A DNA stretch of 64,000 bases. Origin: UBA4802 sp964509195. GTDB lineage: Bacteria > Spirochaetota > UBA4802 > UB4802. This document shows, piece after piece, positions 8,175-18,224 of the stretch (the stretch's first letter is position 1; every line of letters begins with the position of its first letter). Made by a program: the position numbers and the translations under genes. The notes beneath the pieces are model-generated. The model did no database searches. It saw only the letters and a list, made by a program, of their open reading frames with translations, and was not told where the DNA came from. Location of the stretch: NCBI GenBank assembly GCA_964509195.1, contig CAZDWJ010000005.1:1-64000 (forward strand). Reading direction: 5' to 3'.

Positions 8175-9194
8175 ATGAAACATAGATATTTACCATTACT
8201 TATTATAATTACGATTTTAGAGCTTTTATGTGCATGCTCCCGCCCTCATCGTTATTCCCTGTCAAAGATGGCTATGGGAACTATCGTAACCATAACTGTA
8301 GAAACTTCCTCACCAAAAAAAGCTCAGGATGCTATCAATCAGGCTTTTGAAACAATTACACACATTGAAAAAACAATGAGTCCGTATATAACACACAGTG
8401 ATGTTACCCGCATCAACAATAACCTGAGAACAATTGTCAGCAATGATACATTCACTGTTATTAGACTTGCACTGGAGCTATCGCACAACACCAATGGATT
8501 ATTTGACATAACCTTTGCCTCAGTTGGGAAATTATGGCAATTGCAATCGCCATCATTTGTGCCACCATCACAATCAATCATCAATAAACATTTACACTGC
8601 GTTGGGTACAGGTATATTACACTGAATTCACAAACCCATGAAGTGATTAAGCAAAAGCCGTGTGTTACCGTAGGTCTTGGCGGAATTGCAAAAGGGTATG
8701 CTATTGCTCAGGCTGCATCAACATTAAAACAGTATGGCATACATGAAGGCATAGTGGAAGCGGGCGGAGATCTTGAAGTAATAGGCGATAATTATGGATA
8801 TGGATACACCATAGGCATAAAACACCCACGCAAGGAAGGCATTATTGGCACTGTGAAATTATATGATGGACAGTCGGTTGCCACCAGTGGTGATTACGAA
8901 CGATATGCTATGTATAAAGGCAAGCGCTACCACCATATTCTAAATCCAAAAACGGGATACACGGCACAGAGCGATATTATTTCAGTTTCAGTGATTGCGC
9001 ACAATGCCGCTATCTGCGACGGGTATGCTACTGCCTTATTTATAATGGGATCAAAGCAAGCAATTTCATTTTGTAAAAAAAATCCTGCATTACAACTGCA
9101 ATGTATTATTATTGATGCAGGGTTGAATATCTATGTTTCGCAAAGTTTAGTAAAAAAAGTTACTTTCCCACAATATTCTATACATTCTTTTTAA
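8175..9194 (+). CDS. ApbE-family FAD:protein FMN transferase, lipoprotein
   Basis: Attaches FMN to a threonine of membrane flavoproteins such as Rnf/Nqr subunits, acting outside the inner membrane. The N-terminus is a lipoprotein signal with lipobox LCAC (cysteine about residue 20 from ATG 8175). Family signatures are MGTIVTITVE, VGLGGIAKGYAI, VEAGGDLEVIG and TSGDYERY with HHILNPKTG. Length 339 residues is normal. TTG 8166 is in frame but adds only three residues before the basic head. No Rnf or Nqr genes are in the window, so its targets lie elsewhere. Confidence 0.9.
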   Translation: MKHRYLPLLIIITILELLCACSRPHRYSLSKMAMGTIVTITVETSSPKKAQDAINQAFETITHIEKTMSPYITHSDVTRINNNLRTIVSNDTFTVIRLALELSHNTNGLFDITFASVGKLWQLQSPSFVPPSQSIINKHLHCVGYRYITLNSQTHEVIKQKPCVTVGLGGIAKGYAIAQAASTLKQYGIHEGIVEAGGDLEVIGDNYGYGYTIGIKHPRKEGIIGTVKLYDGQSVATSGDYERYAMYKGKRYHHILNPKTGYTAQSDIISVSVIAHNAAICDGYATALFIMGSKQAISFCKKNPALQLQCIIIDAGLNIYVSQSLVKKVTFPQYSIHSF

Positions 9195-9424
9195 CTTTTT
9201 TCAATCATTAATACTTTATTTTTATAGATGAATATTGTGTTTGTGTATATAATTTTATCACGGGTTGTGTAAATTATTTATAACAATCTGCTGATTTTTA
9301 TTCACAATAGACTCTCTTACAAAAAGAAATTTTGTTACCAAACACCATTTTAAGGTTAACATTTTGTGTATTATACATGTTATGCTGTAATTATTTTACT
9401 TAAAAAAACTACAAGGAGAGGAAT

Positions 9425-10471
9425 ATGTCCTATAAAATTGCATTGTATCCTGGTGATGGTATTGGCCCTGAGGTTGTTGCTGAAGCAGTAAAAGTTATTG
9501 ATGCATGCAAGATCGATGTGCAGTATACCACGTTCAACTGGAATACAACCCTCTATAGCAAAACTGGTAAATGTGCACCGGAAAATTACCTGGAACTACT
9601 TGCACCCTTTGATGCAATACTATTAGGTGCTTTGGGAAACGTGAACAATGCACCCGATCATCTGGCAGTAGAACCACTGTTAACAATACGAAAATCCTTT
9701 GACCAGTATGTAAATATACGCCCTGCAACATTATTTCCAGGTGTTGATACACCATTAAAAAATAAAAAGCCATATGATATCGATATGGTAGTTATCAGAG
9801 AAAATACTGAAGGAGAATATACAGCACTTGGCGGCAGGCATTATATTGGCACACCTGACGAAGTTGCTATGCAAATCAATTATTTTTCACGCAAGGGCAC
9901 TGAACGTATTATCCGATATGCATTTGAGACAGCACGCAACCGCACACGAAAACACCTAACCAGTATCACAAAGTCAAATGCTTTAAAATTCAGCATGGTA
10001 TTCTGGGATACTGTGTTTTACGAAGTTGCAAAAGATTATCCAGATGTTAAAGCAACATCAATGCTTGTTGACGCAGCAGCCATGAATATGGTGCGCTACC
10101 CTGAACAATTTGATGTTGTGGTAGCCTCAAATTTGTTTGGAGATATACTTACCGATCTGGCAGCAATAGTTGTTGGGGGAATGGGATTTGCTGCCAGTGG
10201 CAACATTAATCCTACACACAAATATCCATCAATGTTTGAACCAGTGCATGGCTCTGCACCTGATATTGCTGGTAAAGGAGTTGCAAATCCTATAGCTGCC
10301 ATACTAAGCGGGGCACTTATGCTTGAGTTTTTGGGTGAGCAGGAAGCAGCACAAAAAATACGAGCTGCAGTAATCTCACATTTAACCGATAGCACTGTTA
10401 AAACTCCTGATCGTGGAGGTACAGCAACTACTTTTGATGTTGGCAATGATATAGCACAACGTATACAATGA
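9425..10471 (+). CDS. tartrate/D-malate-type beta-decarboxylating dehydrogenase
   Basis: NAD(P)-dependent oxidative decarboxylation of a (2R)-hydroxy acid, in the isocitrate/isopropylmalate dehydrogenase fold. GDGIGPEV at the N-terminus, YVNIRPA, RENTEGEY, KSNALKFSMVFWD and the metal-binding DAAAMNMVRYP/NLFGDILTDLAA are all present. RENTEGEY plus the KSNA...FWD segment resemble tartrate dehydrogenase/D-malate dehydrogenase more than LeuB or Icd; the exact substrate is inference. The start ATG follows AAGGAGAGG. Single gene, 348 residues. A leucine-pathway role is possible but no leuA, leuC or leuD is nearby. Confidence 0.85.
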   Translation: MSYKIALYPGDGIGPEVVAEAVKVIDACKIDVQYTTFNWNTTLYSKTGKCAPENYLELLAPFDAILLGALGNVNNAPDHLAVEPLLTIRKSFDQYVNIRPATLFPGVDTPLKNKKPYDIDMVVIRENTEGEYTALGGRHYIGTPDEVAMQINYFSRKGTERIIRYAFETARNRTRKHLTSITKSNALKFSMVFWDTVFYEVAKDYPDVKATSMLVDAAAMNMVRYPEQFDVVVASNLFGDILTDLAAIVVGGMGFAASGNINPTHKYPSMFEPVHGSAPDIAGKGVANPIAAILSGALMLEFLGEQEAAQKIRAAVISHLTDSTVKTPDRGGTATTFDVGNDIAQRIQ

Positions 10472-10546
10472 AATTGCTTGAATTTTTATTGATGGGTATT
10501 GTACAATAATTTAGATAGTTACACCATCTATTAAGGGGAGAGTATT

Positions 10547-11431
10547 ATGAATCTAAATGAATATACTATACCATCAACAACAATCAAAGATTACTACATC
10601 CAGGTTTCTGATGGAGTGCAATTATATATTATTGATTTCATGCCAAAAAAAGATTCTCCATCAAAACCAATAATTTTCTTTGTTGCAGGATGGATATCTC
10701 ATATCACGGGATGGAAGGATGTACTGCGTACACTAACCGATGACTACAGAGTTATCTACATCGAAACACGTGAAAAAACATCCTCCCGCATACCCGAAGG
10801 TAAAAAATGCAAAGACTTTTCTTTTACTGTCATGAGGATGGTCCTTGACCTTCATGAAGTTATTCAAAAACTTATTCCAAAAAAAAGAACATTTGTAATG
10901 GCTGGCAGTTCACTAGGTTCATCAGTTATCCTGGAATATCTAGCAATGAATACACGCCAGCCTGAATGTGCGCTTCTTATAGGACCGCTTCCAGAATTCA
11001 GATTTCCAGCTGTACTTGGTGATATTGTGCCAAGGTTACCCGCTTCATGGTATAATGTACTTAAAGAACTTGTAAAATGGTATTTACGCACCTTTCGCCT
11101 GGACACCGAAAAAGAAAAAGAACAACTTGCAAAATATACCAATACAATTAATTCTGCAGACCCCTATAAATTAAAACCAAATGCGCTGGCTCTTAAAAAT
11201 TATAATCTATGGGACAAGCTACCATTTATAACAACACCCTGCTTTATTTTTGGAGCAAAAACAGACACACTTCACGCAACTGATGACATCAAACGGCTGT
11301 TAAATAATCTTGCTAAAGCGTACTATATTGAATGTGAAAGCAATAAAGAAACACACAGCCACGTGGTTGCTGAACACTTTAAAAACATTCTTTTTACAAA
11401 GCTTTATGCAAAAATTAAAACCAAAAAGTAG
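10547..11431 (+). CDS. alpha/beta-fold hydrolase
   Basis: Cytoplasmic hydrolase of unknown substrate, 294 residues. The nucleophile elbow is G120-S-S122-L-G124, with oxyanion region AGWISHITGW near residues 47-56. Likely acid and base are the Asp in FGAKTDTLHA and the His in THSHVVAEHF. The start ATG has AAGGGGAGAG at good spacing. It lies 75 bases after the dehydrogenase gene and 67 before the DUF151 gene, in the same direction, so co-transcription is possible. Confidence 0.8.
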   Translation: MNLNEYTIPSTTIKDYYIQVSDGVQLYIIDFMPKKDSPSKPIIFFVAGWISHITGWKDVLRTLTDDYRVIYIETREKTSSRIPEGKKCKDFSFTVMRMVLDLHEVIQKLIPKKRTFVMAGSSLGSSVILEYLAMNTRQPECALLIGPLPEFRFPAVLGDIVPRLPASWYNVLKELVKWYLRTFRLDTEKEKEQLAKYTNTINSADPYKLKPNALALKNYNLWDKLPFITTPCFIFGAKTDTLHATDDIKRLLNNLAKAYYIECESNKETHSHVVAEHFKNILFTKLYAKIKTKK

Positions 11432-11498
11432 CAACTTTGCTTGATTTTTTCATATAATCATTTTATATTGAATACAATTACAATAATAAGGAAAAAGC

Positions 11499-11987
11499 AT
11501 GCCCTTATGTAAAGTTGAGATAGTAACCATAGTATTAGATGAAGAAAGCAATACACCCATTGTGGTGCTTCAGGATAATGAAACTGGCAATATATTACCT
11601 ATAATGATTGCCCCACTTGAAGCAAGCCTCATAGCTATAGAACTTGAGGGCAAAAAGCCTGTAAGACCTCTTACGCATGATCTTATCATCACAATGCTTA
11701 AAACATTCCAGTACACATTAACATCTGTTATAATTGATGACCTTAAAGATAACATTTATTTTGCAAAATTAAATTTAATTGCCCCTGACAACTCAGAAAT
11801 CATAATTGACTGTCGCCCCAGTGATGCCATGGCGATAGCTCTCAGAGGGAACGTTCCCATCTATGTAAAAAAGAAAGTATTTGCGATAGCTCAAGGATTG
11901 GACAATCTTTCGCAAATAGATAAAGAAACAATGAAAGAAGTCCTTGAAGATATTGACATAGACGATGTAGGTGGGAAAATAATGTAA
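11499..11987 (+). CDS. DUF151/bifunctional nuclease domain protein
   Basis: Single DUF151 (BFN) domain, 162 residues: MPLCKVEIVTIVLDEESN, IAPLEASLIAIELEG, RPLTHDLI and IDCRPSDAMAIALR are the conserved blocks. Family members are reported to have DNase/RNase activity, but the role in bacteria is poorly defined. AAGGAAAA precedes the ATG. The fbp start codon is 24 bases downstream of the stop, so the two are likely translated from one message. Two copies of the GCGATAG octamer (11832, 11883) lie in this gene. Confidence 0.88.
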   Translation: MPLCKVEIVTIVLDEESNTPIVVLQDNETGNILPIMIAPLEASLIAIELEGKKPVRPLTHDLIITMLKTFQYTLTSVIIDDLKDNIYFAKLNLIAPDNSEIIIDCRPSDAMAIALRGNVPIYVKKKVFAIAQGLDNLSQIDKETMKEVLEDIDIDDVGGKIM

Positions 11988-12010
11988 CATTGCTACTACG
12001 CGGAGGGCTT

Positions 12011-13855
12011 ATGAATCCTGAAAAGAATATTGCAGCACTTCATAATATTATCCGTGATCTTACCGAAATAGAATCCCGACTGAACGAATACATTGATACA
12101 ACCATGTGGGTAAGTGACCCTCATGGGGCAGGTGATAGATTTGTATCAATACTTAAAGGACGTTTTGGGCTTGTATGGCGTATATGCTATGAAGCATTGC
12201 CTAAAACATTTTCAAAGGAAAAGATTGATTATTTAGGAAGAATAATACGCAAAGAACGGTATTTTGAAGATATAGTGTACAGGCTGGATAGGCAAGATAT
12301 AATATCTTCACTTGTACGCATTGTACAGTATCGTGTTCAGAATGTGAGGGATTTTGACGAAATCAGGAACAACATAAATAGAGATTTAAAGCATGTACTA
12401 GAAAACCTTATTTTAAACTATCCTGTACCTAATATGATTTATGAAAATGAATTAATAGCTGATAAGATTATAAGCTCACTATGTAAAATTGTTAAGCAGG
12501 TTATCCTTGGTCATCTCATAGTGTTGGGTGATGTTTTTGATAGAGGAGATGAGCCAGATAAAATTATCCGTATCTTAAATCAAAAAGATATTAAACGCTA
12601 TCTCACATTTATATGGGGTAATCATGATATTTTGTGGATGGGTGCTGCAGCAGGAAATAAATCACTCATAGCAGAGGCATTGCGTATAAGCACGCGGTAT
12701 GACAATCTTGCGTTTCTTGACAGATTAGAAATCGATATCTCAAAATTGAAGGAATTTGCTTTAAAAACATATACCGGGGAAATATCGGGAAATTTTAAAG
12801 CAAAGCAGGATATATCCAGAAGAATGGAAAAGGCCCTTTCTATTATTCAGTTCAAACTGGAAGAACAGACAATAAGAGAAAATCCTGAATTTAACATGGA
12901 GTCAAGATTATGGCTTCATAAACTGGCAGAAATGCTAAAAAATAACGATACTTCAGGATTAACAGATACACACTTCCCAACTATTGATCTGGATAATCCT
13001 ACTAAATTATCTTCACAGGAAGAAGAAATTATTAATGATCTAGCACATCAATTTACTACAAGCAAGAAAGTCCGCTACTTAATGAAATTCTTATTTGAGC
13101 ATGGGAAATTATATCATATACACAATTATATACTCAATATCCATGCTTTGATACCCAGTACGCCCGATGCCGAATTTGAAGAATTTCTTGGTTATAGAGG
13201 CAAAGCATTACTAGACCATTTACAGTATAGAATCAAAACAATTGGTAAAAATTACCTAGAAGGCAAGCCACAGGACCCTAAAGATCTGGCATTGATGTTT
13301 TATTTGTGGTGTGGTTCCAAATCGCCTTTCTTTGGTAAAAATGCAATGAAAACTTTTGAGCGGTATTTTATTGTTGATAAAGCCACTCATAAAGAGAAAT
13401 TGCTTTATTGGGGTGAAAATTTGCTTAAAAAAGAATTCATGGATAAAATCATGCAAGAATTTGGAGCTGAACGAATAGTGTATGGCCACACACCTGTTGA
13501 CATCCGAAAAGGTGAAAAAATTGCATCACCCGATGGAAGAGCAATTAATATCGACGGAGGATTTTCTGATGCATATTTAAACAGAGGCCACGCTTTGATT
13601 CAGACACCCTACTCACTTTACGCAATAATTTTACCTACTCCCGAAGAAACAATTCAGGCCCGCCAAAAAAAGGAGCCAGTTAATTTAATGGTAGAAGTAA
13701 TTGATAATTTTGAGATACCTTTAAGGGTAAAAGATACATATACTGGTAAGATATTAATTCAAAAGCGCAATGAACTATATGAAAAATTATTGGAATATTC
13801 TGATCAACATTCAGAATCAAAAAATAACAAAAACCTCAGTTATTCACTTGCATGA
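12011..13855 (+). CDS. fbp: fructose-1,6-bisphosphatase, class III
   Basis: Dephosphorylates fructose 1,6-bisphosphate in gluconeogenesis. This is the long metallophosphatase-type enzyme known from Firmicutes, not the class I Fbp. GDVFDRG at residues 173-179 and GNHD at 203-206 bind the metals, and GHTPVD near the C-terminal half is also conserved. Length 614 residues is typical. ATG 12011 follows GGAGGG at 12002-12007; the longer TTG start at 11990 is rejected because it would overlap this ribosome-binding site. With the PPi-type phosphofructokinase at 24373-25572 it could set the direction of the fructose-phosphate step. Confidence 0.94.
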   Translation: MNPEKNIAALHNIIRDLTEIESRLNEYIDTTMWVSDPHGAGDRFVSILKGRFGLVWRICYEALPKTFSKEKIDYLGRIIRKERYFEDIVYRLDRQDIISSLVRIVQYRVQNVRDFDEIRNNINRDLKHVLENLILNYPVPNMIYENELIADKIISSLCKIVKQVILGHLIVLGDVFDRGDEPDKIIRILNQKDIKRYLTFIWGNHDILWMGAAAGNKSLIAEALRISTRYDNLAFLDRLEIDISKLKEFALKTYTGEISGNFKAKQDISRRMEKALSIIQFKLEEQTIRENPEFNMESRLWLHKLAEMLKNNDTSGLTDTHFPTIDLDNPTKLSSQEEEIINDLAHQFTTSKKVRYLMKFLFEHGKLYHIHNYILNIHALIPSTPDAEFEEFLGYRGKALLDHLQYRIKTIGKNYLEGKPQDPKDLALMFYLWCGSKSPFFGKNAMKTFERYFIVDKATHKEKLLYWGENLLKKEFMDKIMQEFGAERIVYGHTPVDIRKGEKIASPDGRAINIDGGFSDAYLNRGHALIQTPYSLYAIILPTPEETIQARQKKEPVNLMVEVIDNFEIPLRVKDTYTGKILIQKRNELYEKLLEYSDQHSESKNNKNLSYSLA

Positions 13856-13866
13856 TGATATAAATA

Positions 13867-13898
13867 AAAATGGGCAGTGTTAACTGCCCATTTTATAT
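13867..13898. terminator. bidirectional terminator between fbp and atpC
   Basis: AAAATGGGCAGT (13867-13878) pairs perfectly with ACTGCCCATTTT (13883-13894) around a 4-base loop. T runs on one side and A runs on the other let it stop both the fbp (+) and atp (-) transcripts. Confidence 0.9.
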
Positions 13899-13904
13899 TC
13901 ACGT

Positions 13905-14303
13905 TTACTTTTTAGCAATCTTCAATCTAGCTTTTAATTTTCGCAACTCAATATCTATACTTAAGCGCTCAGCAAAAGCTTCAGGTTTTGGCAATGCAGT
14001 TATCTCTTTGATTTTTGATTCAAGCAGTTCTGGCTTCAGATCTTGCTTATTTACAGCTTCCTGTGCCAGAATTATAAGTGAATTGTTCTTAATTTCTACA
14101 AATCCACCATCAACATAAAAATATTCAGTACTATCTCCTGATCGCAAACGTATTTCACCAGTACCTAACTCAGAAATTAAAGGAGCATGATTATACAAAA
14201 AGCCCATTTCGCCGTCATGTGCCTGTACAACGGCAAAATCAACCTGCCCTTCATATATCTGGCGCTCTGGCGTTAATACATTGCAATTTAATTTCATTGC
14301 CAT
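13905..14303 (-). CDS. atpC: F1Fo ATP synthase subunit epsilon
   Basis: Central-stalk subunit that links rotor and gamma and can inhibit ATP hydrolysis. Full 132-residue form: the N-terminal beta-sandwich (KLNCNVLTPERQIYEGQVDFAVVQAHDGEMGFLYNHAPLI begins it) and a short helical C-terminal region ending LRKLKARLKIAKK. AGAGGAT precedes the ATG. Last gene of the atp operon, 21 bases after atpD. Confidence 0.95.
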   Translation of the reverse strand: MAMKLNCNVLTPERQIYEGQVDFAVVQAHDGEMGFLYNHAPLISELGTGEIRLRSGDSTEYFYVDGGFVEIKNNSLIILAQEAVNKQDLKPELLESKIKEITALPKPEAFAERLSIDIELRKLKARLKIAKK

Positions 14304-14324
14304 AGTGCTATCCTCTACAATTTA

Positions 14325-15737
14325 TTAATTACCAGCAAGCTTCTTAGCCTTTTCAACTGCTTCTTCTATCGTACCAACCATATAGAATGCCTGTTCTGGC
14401 AGATGGTCATATTCACCATTTATTAATCCCTTGAAGCTTCGGATAGTGTCTTCTAATTTAACATACTTACCCGGCATACCTGTAAACTGCTCTGCAACAA
14501 AGAATGGCTGTGAGAGGAATCGCTCAATCTTACGTGCACGCTGTACAAGAAGTTTATCCTCTTCTGATAATTCATCCATACCCAGAATTGCAATAATATC
14601 TTGTAAATCTTTATAACGCTGTAATATTCGTTTTACTTCCATAGCCACAGCGTAATGTTCTTCACCAACTATCTCCGGAGAGAGTATTCGGGACGAAGAC
14701 TCAAGCGGGTCAACAGCAGGATAAATTCCTTTTTCAGCAATCTGACGTGAAAGAACAGTACTTGCATCAAGGTGAATGAATGCTGTTGCAGGTGCAGGGT
14801 CAGTTAAGTCGTCAGCAGGTACATAGATAGCTTGTACCGATGTAATTGAACCACGCTTTGTTGATGTAATTCGCTCCTGCAATTCACCCATTTCCGTTGC
14901 CAGAGTTGGCTGATAACCTACTGCAGAAGGCATACGGCCTAACAATGCTGACACCTCTGATCCAGCCTGGGAGAATCTGAATATATTATCTATAAACAGA
15001 AGAACGTCTCTTCCTGAAAGATCACGGAAATATTCACACATTGTTAATGCACTTAATGCAACACGGAGACGTGCACCAGGTGGCTCATTCATCTGACCGT
15101 AAACCAGACATGCCTTGTTGATAACACCCGATTCTTTCATTTCAAGCCAGAGGTCATTGCCTTCACGGGTTCTTTCACCTACACCAGCAAATACTGAATA
15201 ACCACCATGCTGCATAGCAACGTTGTTGATAAGTTCCATTATAACAACAGTTTTACCTACACCAGCACCACCAAATAAACCAGTTTTACCACCCTTGATA
15301 TATGGCTCAATGAGGTCAATAACCTTAATACCTGTTTCAAATATTTCTGCCTTAGGCTCCAACTGATCAAACTTTGGAGGTTCCTGATGTATAGATCGTC
15401 TCTCTTTAACTGTTATTGGTGCACCTTTGTCAACTACTTCACCTAATAGATTAAATACTCGTCCTAGGGTTTCTTCTCCAACTGGTACAGTAATAGGAGA
15501 CCCAGTATCTATAATGGGAGCACCCCTTTTCACACCATCAGTAGATCCCAAAGCTACCGCACGAACTCTGTTCCCACCTAAATGCTGAGCAACCTCGCAA
15601 ACCAGGGTTTTCTTTTCACCCATAACCTCAACTTCTAACTTTAATGCATTATAGATTGCAGGGAGTTTATCTTCCTGGAACTCAGCATCCAGTGTAGATC
15701 CTATAACCTGTACAACTTTACCTATATTCTCAGCCAT
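14325..15737 (-). CDS. atpD: F1Fo ATP synthase subunit beta
   Basis: Catalytic subunit. Walker A GGAGVGKT at residues 156-163, Walker B region DVLLFIDNIFRF, the ATP synthase alpha/beta signature PAVDPLESSSR, and the DELSEED lever segment are all intact. 470 residues, standard length. AAGGAG precedes the ATG. Seventh structural gene of the operon. Confidence 0.98.
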   Translation of the reverse strand: MAENIGKVVQVIGSTLDAEFQEDKLPAIYNALKLEVEVMGEKKTLVCEVAQHLGGNRVRAVALGSTDGVKRGAPIIDTGSPITVPVGEETLGRVFNLLGEVVDKGAPITVKERRSIHQEPPKFDQLEPKAEIFETGIKVIDLIEPYIKGGKTGLFGGAGVGKTVVIMELINNVAMQHGGYSVFAGVGERTREGNDLWLEMKESGVINKACLVYGQMNEPPGARLRVALSALTMCEYFRDLSGRDVLLFIDNIFRFSQAGSEVSALLGRMPSAVGYQPTLATEMGELQERITSTKRGSITSVQAIYVPADDLTDPAPATAFIHLDASTVLSRQIAEKGIYPAVDPLESSSRILSPEIVGEEHYAVAMEVKRILQRYKDLQDIIAILGMDELSEEDKLLVQRARKIERFLSQPFFVAEQFTGMPGKYVKLEDTIRSFKGLINGEYDHLPEQAFYMVGTIEEAVEKAKKLAGN

Positions 15738-15782
15738 ATCTAACTCCTTAACTCATGTATAATTAGTATTATATCATTTCCC

Positions 15783-16667
15783 TTATTCAAGGGCTGCAGC
15801 ACCACCTACTATTTCAGAGATTTCTTTAGTGATCTTAGCCTGGCGAGCTCTGTTATATGTGATAGTCAAATCTCTTACCATTTCTTTTGCTGCATCTGTT
15901 GCATTCTTCATTGCCACTCTGCGTGCAAAGTGCTCTGAAAATCCTGACTCCAGCACTGCCATATACAGTTTCATTTTAATGTACAATGGCAATAAAGATG
16001 AAAATATTTTATATGGATTAGGCTCAAAAATATACTCTACATGAAACTCTTCAACACTTTCCTGTATTGCACCACCTTCAGGTTTTAGAGGAAGCAACCG
16101 GGTGATGGTAGCTTTTTGTGTTGAACGAGTCATAATCTTTGTATATGAGACATATACTTCATCAACTTCGCCGGTAACAAACAAATTTATTAATTCATCA
16201 CCTAATTTTGCTGCATCTTCAAATTTAAATTTATCTTCTGGGTTTAATACACTCTTATATACAGGTTCTTTAATAAACCTGAAATAGTTTGTTCCTTTTT
16301 TGCCCATTGAATAGATAAGTACTTCTTTTCCCTCTTCAATGGTTAATTTATTTTTAAAATTAACTGTATTATCAATAACACGTGTATTAAATCCACCACA
16401 TAGTCCTCTGTTACCGGTAATCATTAAAACTAAAATTCTATTGGGATCCGGTCTTTCCTGCATAAGTGGGTCATACACATCTTCTACACCAGTCTGGCGC
16501 AGATGATCAATAATGGTTTCCAGCTTTTCGCCATACGGCCGTGACATAACAATTCTATCCTGCATTTTCTTCATCTTTGCAGTGGAAACCATTTCCATTG
16601 TTTTGGTGATCTTCTGCGTATTCTTGACAGACTTGATTCGTTTTAATATTTCTCGTTGTGTTGCCAC
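15783..16667 (-). CDS. atpG: F1Fo ATP synthase subunit gamma
   Basis: Rotor shaft that drives conformational change in the catalytic subunits. Conserved ends are ATQREILKRIKSVKNTQKITKTMEMVSTAKM at the N-terminus and MKNATDAAKEMVRDLTITYNRARQAKITKEISEIVGGAAAL at the C-terminus, which form the coiled coil. 294 residues. Start codon is GTG, with GAGGGAAAG upstream. Confidence 0.97.
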   Translation of the reverse strand: MATQREILKRIKSVKNTQKITKTMEMVSTAKMKKMQDRIVMSRPYGEKLETIIDHLRQTGVEDVYDPLMQERPDPNRILVLMITGNRGLCGGFNTRVIDNTVNFKNKLTIEEGKEVLIYSMGKKGTNYFRFIKEPVYKSVLNPEDKFKFEDAAKLGDELINLFVTGEVDEVYVSYTKIMTRSTQKATITRLLPLKPEGGAIQESVEEFHVEYIFEPNPYKIFSSLLPLYIKMKLYMAVLESGFSEHFARRVAMKNATDAAKEMVRDLTITYNRARQAKITKEISEIVGGAAALE

Positions 16668-16694
16668 AGCTTTCCCTCAAATTTTAGAATTTTT

Positions 16695-18224
16695 TTATGC
16701 TCTCACGTCTGCCTTTTTACCAGCCAGGTAACTTTCAACAAAATCACCCACTACTTTACCAAATTTATCCGGATCCTTCAATTCGCCAGTTGATGAAATA
16801 CCATCTAATAATTCTGGATGAGCTTCACGCATAAATTTCAAAAATTCTTTCTCAAACTTTCTTACCTCAGCTACAGGTATTTTATCCAGATATCCCTGTG
16901 TTCCTGCATAAATGATAGCTACCTGCTCAGCAACAGGCATTGGTTCATACTGATCCTGCTTTAATACTTCCACAAGCCTCTGACCTCTATCCAGCTGTCG
17001 CTGAGTTGCAGGGTCAAGTTCAGTCCCCAACTGTGCAAAAGCTTCCAGTTCCCTGAACTGTGCCAAATCAAGTCGTAATGAACCCGCATATTTCTTCATA
17101 GCTTTTATCTGAGCGTTACCACCAACACGTGATACTGAAATACCAACATCAACCGCAGGCCTGATACCTGAAGCAAACAATCCCGGAACAAGATATATCT
17201 GACCATCAGTGATAGATATAACGTTGGTAGGGATGTATGCGGAAACTTCACCTTCCTGAGTTTCAATAACAGGTAACGCTGTAAGTGAACCACCACCCAA
17301 ATCATCTGATAGCTTTGCAGCACGCTCAAGAAGTCGTGAATGGCAATAAAAGATGTCGCCCGGGTATGCTTCACGTCCTGGAGGTCTTCGGAGCAACAAC
17401 GAAAGCTGTCTGTATGCATTTGCCTGCTTTGAAAGGTCATCATAAATACACAATGAATGGCCATTCTTTTCATACATGAAATATTCACCCATAGCACATC
17501 CAGCATATGGAGCTATATACTGTAGTGGTGCCGGGTCTGAAGCATTAGCTGCTACAACTATCGTATAATCCATTGCACCATATTGTTCCAATTTTTCCAC
17601 AACTGCTGCTACAGTGGAAGCTTTCTGTCCAACCGCAACATAGATACAGTACACACCTTTACCTTTTTGGTTAATGATGGTATCTATTGCGATAGCTGTT
17701 TTACCGGTTTTACGGTCACCAATGATAAGCTCTCGCTGGCCCCTTCCTATTGGTGTCATTGAGTCAATAGCTTTTATACCAGTCTGTAAAGGCTCTTTTA
17801 CAGGCTGACGGTCAGCAATACCAGGAGCTATGAATTCCACTGGCCTCATTTTTGTAGAATTTATCGGCCCCTTGTTATCCAATGGTATACCCAGAGGATT
17901 TACAACTCGTCCCAACAGCTCTTCGCCAACGGGAACAGCCAGAACTCTGTTCAAACGCTTAACAGAATCCCCTTCCTGAATTGAAAGGTAGTCGCCTAAA
18001 ATAACCGCACCAATTGAATTTTCTTCAAGGTTAAATACCAGGCCATACGCTCCATTCTCAAACTCGAGCATTTCGCCAGCCATTGCGTTATCCAATCCAT
18101 AAATACGGGCAATACCATCACCAACCTGGATAACTGTGCCAACTTCTCGTACATCTAATTGTGACTTATACCCTTCAATTTCCTTTTTGATTATCGATTT
18201 TATTTCTTCAGTTTTAATCTTCAT
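16695..18224 (-). CDS. atpA: F1Fo ATP synthase subunit alpha
   Basis: Non-catalytic nucleotide-binding subunit, 509 residues from ATG 18224. Walker A GDRKTGKT, the conserved PAVDVGISVSRVGG signature and the usual N-terminal KTEEIKSIIKKEIEGY helix are present. The longest frame begins at 18266 inside atpH; I choose ATG 18224 because AGAGGTGAAG precedes it and the protein then starts as in the family. It overlaps atpH by 11 bases, which suggests translational coupling. Confidence 0.97.
   Translation of the reverse strand: MKIKTEEIKSIIKKEIEGYKSQLDVREVGTVIQVGDGIARIYGLDNAMAGEMLEFENGAYGLVFNLEENSIGAVILGDYLSIQEGDSVKRLNRVLAVPVGEELLGRVVNPLGIPLDNKGPINSTKMRPVEFIAPGIADRQPVKEPLQTGIKAIDSMTPIGRGQRELIIGDRKTGKTAIAIDTIINQKGKGVYCIYVAVGQKASTVAAVVEKLEQYGAMDYTIVVAANASDPAPLQYIAPYAGCAMGEYFMYEKNGHSLCIYDDLSKQANAYRQLSLLLRRPPGREAYPGDIFYCHSRLLERAAKLSDDLGGGSLTALPVIETQEGEVSAYIPTNVISITDGQIYLVPGLFASGIRPAVDVGISVSRVGGNAQIKAMKKYAGSLRLDLAQFRELEAFAQLGTELDPATQRQLDRGQRLVEVLKQDQYEPMPVAEQVAIIYAGTQGYLDKIPVAEVRKFEKEFLKFMREAHPELLDGISSTGELKDPDKFGKVVGDFVESYLAGKKADVRA

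Noticed and set aside
17105..17506. 133-codon frame inside atpA
   Set aside because: Same-strand shadow frame wholly within the conserved alpha-subunit gene.
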